Below, piece by piece: positions 61,702 through 64,000 of a DNA stretch of 64,000 bases. The notes under the pieces were generated by a model. It made no database searches and had not been told where the DNA came from. It saw only the letters and a list, made by a program, of their open reading frames with translations. The stretch covers positions 1-64,000 of the forward strand of contig NZ_JACSPR010000007.1 in NCBI RefSeq assembly GCF_014837045.1, written 5' to 3'. How positions within the stretch are numbered: position 1 is the stretch's first letter; each line of letters starts with the position of its first letter. Source of the DNA: Corynebacterium gallinarum (GTDB taxonomy: Bacteria; Actinomycetota; Actinomycetes; Mycobacteriales; Mycobacteriaceae). The position numbers were made by a program, and so were the translations under genes.

Positions 61702-62319
61702 ATGAAGGTCATTGATCTCTCCCACCCGTTTCACCCAGGTCAACCCCGGTATCCCGGTGATCCGGACCAGGTGACAGAGACCATCAGCACCATCGCCGAT
61801 GATGGGTTCCTCATGCACCGCTACCACCTCGTGGGGCCCTGGGGCACCCACATTGACGCACCGGCCCATTTTGATCCAACGGGACGCACCCTGGATGAGA
61901 TCGCAGTGGACGAGTTGATTCTTCCTCTATATACAGTGCGGTTTGACCAACCAGGTCTGCTGACCCCGGATCATCTGCGCGAGGTCGAGGCCACCCACGG
62001 CCCGATTCCCCCAGGCTGCTTCGTGGCCCTGCACACCGGATGGGACTGGGGTGCCGAGGGCACGGCACCCGGGTGGAGCGTTCCGGCATTGGAGCTCCTC
62101 CATGACCGTGGTGTCACAGCGATCGGCCATGATCTCCCCGACACCGATCCCACCCTTGAGGCCCAGAGCTGGTGGCTGCACCATGACCACTGGCAGATCG
62201 AGAACCTCACCCGGCTGGAGCGGGTACCCGATACCGGTGCCACCATCGTCTGCGCCTTCCCCGTTCCGGTGGGTGGGGCCAGTTTCCCGGTGCGCCCCCT
62301 GGCTTTTATCCCCGACTAG
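61702..62319 (+). CDS. Cyclase-family metal hydrolase, KynB-like
   Basis: A 205-residue protein of the cyclase/kynurenine formamidase family. The signature GPWGTHIDAPAHFD gives the metal ligands His50, Asp52 and His56; IDLSHPFHPGQPRYPGD at the N-terminus and ALHTGWDW near 112 are also typical. It hydrolyses amide or ester bonds, but no kynurenine genes are nearby. Its end overlaps recQ by 14 bases. Confidence 0.85.
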   Translation: MKVIDLSHPFHPGQPRYPGDPDQVTETISTIADDGFLMHRYHLVGPWGTHIDAPAHFDPTGRTLDEIAVDELILPLYTVRFDQPGLLTPDHLREVEATHGPIPPGCFVALHTGWDWGAEGTAPGWSVPALELLHDRGVTAIGHDLPDTDPTLEAQSWWLHHDHWQIENLTRLERVPDTGATIVCAFPVPVGGASFPVRPLAFIPD

Positions 62320-64000
62320 CCAGTGCGAACGGCAGTACCTCCTGCCCGGAGCGTTCCGCGATACCGCTTCCGGCCACGGTCACGGACCACCCGGTGTCGA
62401 TGAGATCGGTGACCAGGAGCACCGGACCGTCCACCAGGTTCAGACCCAGGGAGTAATCCCAGTGATCCAGCAGTGCTGCCACCCGGTAGGCGGAGTTCTG
62501 CGCGGTCACCTCCACTGCCCCCGGTGCCACCGGGAGCACCCCGGCGTAGTTCATCCGCCCCACCCGGGCGATGGTTTCCGCCACCTGCTGGGTCAGGGCG
62601 GTTCTTTTCTCATCCACCTGCCCCAGAGCTGCGACGTTGACCGGGCGGGTGGCCCAGTCCCAGTCCGCCAGCACCGCGATGATCCGCTGCATCCAGGGTT
62701 CCTCAGTGAAGGTGCCGGAGTCCAGCAGCTCCCGCAGGGCCGGGCCACGGCCGATGTCGTTGAGGCGTCCCAGTGCACGGCCCTCGTTGAGGCCCTTGAT
62801 CTTCCCCTTCACGGCGATGCCGGTGGGCCACTGTTTCCTGGCCTGCACCCGGGTGCCCGGTGCACTGAGCTGTCTGCCCACCTCGGCGGTGACGGCACTG
62901 TCGGTCTCGGTGGGCCAGTACTTCCCGGTGCAGTTGTCACAGCGTCCGCAGGGGTCGGTGGCGGTGTGGTCATCCAGTTCGCGGCGCAGATAGAGCATCC
63001 GGCACCCGTCGGTGCGCTGGTAGGTGAGCATGCTGTTCTGTTCCTCGGTGCGGGCCTGTTCCAGACCACGGTAGCGCTCGGCGTCGTAGATCCACTCGGC
63101 CCCGGTGGAGACCCAGCCACCACGCACGCGGCAGACCGCGCCGTCCACATCGAGCACCTTGAGTACCTGCTCCAGGCGGGATCTCGACAGATCCACCTGG
63201 GATTCCAGTTTGATGGTGGATTGTGCCTCCTCGGTGAGGACACTGAGCAGCTGGCGGACCACCGGTTCCCGTGGGAAGGACACGGAGGCGAAGTACTCCC
63301 AGATCTCCCTGTCCTCGGTGCCGGGCAGGAGGATGACATCGGCGCGGTCGGTGCCACGGCCGGCACGGCCGATCTGCTGGTAATAGGACACCGGCGAACC
63401 GGGTGCGCCCAGGTGAACCACGAATCCGAGGTCCGGTTTGTCAAAACCCATGCCGAGTGCGGAGGTGGCCACCAGCGCCTTGATCTCATTGTTGAGCAGG
63501 GCCTGTTCCAGGCGTTCGCGTTCCCCGGCCTCGGTGCGGCCGGTGTAGGCGGCCACGGTCCACCCCACCGCGTTGAGTGCATCAGCCAGGTCATGGGCGG
63601 CGGCCACGGTCAGGCAGTAGATGATGCCGGAGCCCTGCAGCTGGTTGAGGTGGGTGGCAAGCCACGCGGGGCGTGCCGTGGAATCCGGGAGGTTCACCAC
63701 CGCGAGGTGGAGCGATTCCCGGTCCAGGCCACCACGCAGCAGACCGGTGTCCTCCCCGAGCTGGGCGCGGACATCCTCCACCACGCGGTCATTGGCGGTC
63801 GCGGTGGTCGCCAGCACCGGCACTCCCGGCGCCAGACCTGCCAACAAATCACGGATGCGGCGGTAATCGGGGCGGAAATCATGACCCCAGTCGGAGATAC
63901 AGTGCGCCTCATCCACCACCACCAACCCGGTCTCCGCGGCCAGGCGGGGCAGGACGGCATCCCGGAAATCGGGGTTGTTGAGGCGTTCCGGGGAGATCAG
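62306..64000 (-). CDS. recQ: RecQ-family DNA helicase (5' end outside the window)
   Basis: The 3' 565 codons of an ATP-dependent helicase; the frame stays open to the right edge, so the start lies beyond 64000. Visible parts: ISPERLNNPDF, the DEAH box in VVVDEAHCISDWGHDFRPDY, motif III TATAND, motif VI QQIGRAGRGTDRADVILL, a zinc-binding cluster (C...CGRCDNC) and, in place of an HRDC domain, a C-terminal phosphoribosyltransferase-like region (LDHWDYSLGLNLVDGPVLLVTDLIDTGW). This fused form is known in some actinobacterial RecQ proteins. Role in recombination and replication repair. Confidence 0.92.
   Translation of the reverse strand: MISPERLNNPDFRDAVLPRLAAETGLVVVDEAHCISDWGHDFRPDYRRIRDLLAGLAPGVPVLATTATANDRVVEDVRAQLGEDTGLLRGGLDRESLHLAVVNLPDSTARPAWLATHLNQLQGSGIIYCLTVAAAHDLADALNAVGWTVAAYTGRTEAGERERLEQALLNNEIKALVATSALGMGFDKPDLGFVVHLGAPGSPVSYYQQIGRAGRGTDRADVILLPGTEDREIWEYFASVSFPREPVVRQLLSVLTEEAQSTIKLESQVDLSRSRLEQVLKVLDVDGAVCRVRGGWVSTGAEWIYDAERYRGLEQARTEEQNSMLTYQRTDGCRMLYLRRELDDHTATDPCGRCDNCTGKYWPTETDSAVTAEVGRQLSAPGTRVQARKQWPTGIAVKGKIKGLNEGRALGRLNDIGRGPALRELLDSGTFTEEPWMQRIIAVLADWDWATRPVNVAALGQVDEKRTALTQQVAETIARVGRMNYAGVLPVAPGAVEVTAQNSAYRVAALLDHWDYSLGLNLVDGPVLLVTDLIDTGWSVTVAGSGIAERSGQEVLPFALASRG

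Overview
The window looks like a chromosomal segment of a mycolate-containing, high-GC actinobacterium, most probably a Corynebacterium of the glutamicum/efficiens group. The support is a corynomycolyltransferase of the Cmt family, tandem PorB/PorC-type outer-membrane porins, an MmpL-family transporter, a LysI-type lysine permease, an Rpf2-type resuscitation factor, an enolase and GlmU that match C. glutamicum proteins as I remember them, and many promoters whose -10 box lies 6-8 bases before the start codon (leaderless transcripts). I see no prophage, insertion sequence or CRISPR array. This is almost entirely ordinary core genome with a few accessory patches.

Layout. 1-600: tail of an unknown gene, a terminator, about 290 noncoding bases and a tRNA with a UAA anticodon but a short variable loop. 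633-5189 (minus): ppx2, DUF501, divIC-like, eno and a lytic transglycosylase. 5374-6698 (plus): three tandem PorB/PorC-like porin genes. 6687-10861: mazG, an MT0933-type small protein, lysI, a gene broken by an in-frame TGA, and a PD-(D/E)XK nuclease-like gene preceded by a long inverted repeat. 11113-17025: mfd with its upstream TetR gene, tRNA-Gln, a thioredoxin-like lipoprotein and a small unknown. 17224-22323: gamma-glutamyltransferase, a SWIM-domain protein and a YihY/BrkB membrane protein. 22517-26221 (minus): ABC-2 transporter plus two-component system in one operon, with a 7-2-7 palindrome in its promoter region. 26356-29284: divergent Tat-exported multicopper oxidase and MFS permease.

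29387-34026 (plus): glmU, prs, an AlkD-like protein, rplY with a structured upstream region, and a peptidyl-tRNA hydrolase. 34027-37720: two tiny Cys4 proteins, gapB, a nitronate monooxygenase and a second peptidyl-tRNA hydrolase. 37837-43356: SRPBCC protein, prfC, DUF2199, alcohol dehydrogenase, membrane protein and RraA. 43591-48121: MmpL transporter and TetR regulator with a palindromic operator, then a convergent mycolyltransferase. 48272-54776: DUF6882 and DUF5808 proteins, an enoyl-CoA hydratase-family enzyme, HAD phosphatase, PPK2, two ABM-domain proteins and a redoxin. 54784-64000 (mostly minus): pyridoxal kinase-like, ABC-F, ispE, ksgA, rpf2, tatD, a cyclase-family protein and the 3' part of recQ.

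How the genes work together. Several serve the cell envelope: glmU (UDP-GlcNAc), cmt (mycolate transfer), the MmpL transporter with its TetR regulator, porins, lytic transglycosylase, Rpf2 and divIC. Polyphosphate turnover is represented by ppx2 and ppk2, central carbon by eno and gapB, translation by prfC, rplY, two pth genes, ksgA and ABC-F, and DNA repair by mfd, AlkD and RecQ. The points most worth following are the UAA tRNA, the nuclease-like gene with its inverted repeat and broken neighbour, the small Cys4 pair, the region upstream of rplY, the candidate operators for the two-component/ABC operon and the MmpL-TetR operon, and two very short divergent promoters.
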